Assembly: GCA_030621075.1 (NCBI GenBank)
Contig: JAUXII010000084.1
Coordinates: 1-5,702 of the forward strand
DNA length: 5,702 nt
Reading direction: 5' to 3'
DNA from: Lentimicrobiaceae bacterium
Lineage (GTDB): Bacteria > Bacteroidota > Bacteroidia > Bacteroidales > JAGONC01
The notes below the pieces were generated by a model, which saw nothing but the letters and a program-made list of their open reading frames with translations, was not told the DNA's origin and did not search any database. Of this stretch, positions 5,567 through 5,702 are shown in pieces (positions within the stretch are counted from its first letter, which is position 1; each line of letters opens with the position of its first letter). The position numbers and the translations under genes were made by a program.

Positions 5567-5702
5567 TTTTTCAACTCTTTTCTCATTAATGCTTCAATCT
5601 CCCCGACCTCTCTCGGTATCTCTTTCATCAGATCAACAGGTGTGTCATCAACCATTATGTCGTTTTCAATGCGAATGCCGATGCCTTCTTTTTCAATATA
5701 GA
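5563..5702 (-). CDS. Second M24B peptidase (aminopeptidase P family), last 45 residues only
   Basis: The minus-strand frame enters from the right edge and ends at the TGA at 5565-5563. The visible tail contains EGIGIRIENDIMV, then VDLMKEIP and GEIEALMRK. GIRIE carries the last metal-ligand glutamate of the M24 family, and the tail aligns with the complete peptidase in this window (GIRIEDDVLV, then LGKPIP and GEIERVMQ). The DLM..IP ending resembles the roughly 430-residue aminopeptidase P proteins of Bacteroidota. It is therefore a paralogue of the gene at 3011-4399, separated from it by the SDR. The stop overlaps the SDR start by four bases (ATGA). The N-terminal domain and four metal ligands lie outside the window, so its subtype is uncertain. 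Confidence 0.82.
   Translation of the reverse strand, partial: YIEKEGIGIRIENDIMVDDTPVDLMKEIPREVGEIEALMRKELKK

Overview
The window looks like chromosomal DNA of a member of the Bacteroidota, probably a Bacteroidales/Marinilabiliales-type organism. Four things point there: a DUF4270 lipoprotein next to a short GT5-type 'glycogen synthase', promoter boxes that fit the Bacteroidota consensus TAnnTTTG with an upstream TTG, A-rich leaders with no Shine-Dalgarno sequence, and moderate-to-low GC content. The genus cannot be told from this sequence.

Layout. On the left, a minus-strand pair: a 269-residue GT5 N-terminal-domain protein (890-1699), followed 21 bases downstream by a DUF4270 lipoprotein (868 leftwards, running off the window edge). 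A 341-base divergent intergenic region (1700-2040) has a promoter facing each way, a small heptamer tandem repeat and a dyad in the predicted leader of the next gene. On the plus strand follows a monofunctional proline dehydrogenase (2041-2952). It converges on a minus-strand M24B peptidase of prolidase/aminopeptidase P type (3011-4399). Between the two stop codons lies a compact perfect hairpin plus a third copy of its arm. The 300-base region 4400-4699 holds a promoter for the peptidase and a nested set of inverted repeats, including a GCCACGAAG-type element that resembles a MITE or REP sequence. On the right, a minus-strand short-chain dehydrogenase (4700-5566) overlaps by 4 bases (ATGA) the end of a second M24 peptidase gene, of which only the last 45 residues are in the window (5563-5702).

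How the genes may work together. Two proline-specific M24 peptidases and a proline dehydrogenase lie within about 3.7 kb. Together they could release proline from Xaa-Pro peptides and oxidise it to pyrroline-5-carboxylate. This is an inference from gene identity and proximity: ProDH and the complete peptidase are transcribed convergently, so they are not one operon. The SDR is likely co-transcribed and translationally coupled with the right-edge peptidase, but its substrate is unknown. The GT5-like protein and DUF4270 lipoprotein form a separate unit whose role is undefined; the GT5-like protein lacks what a working glycogen synthase needs.

I see no clear novel defence, mobile or biosynthetic system. 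The best leads are the catalytically incomplete GT5 protein, the nested repeat region at 4473-4668, the doubled M24 peptidases bracketing the SDR, and the three-arm repeat between the convergent genes.
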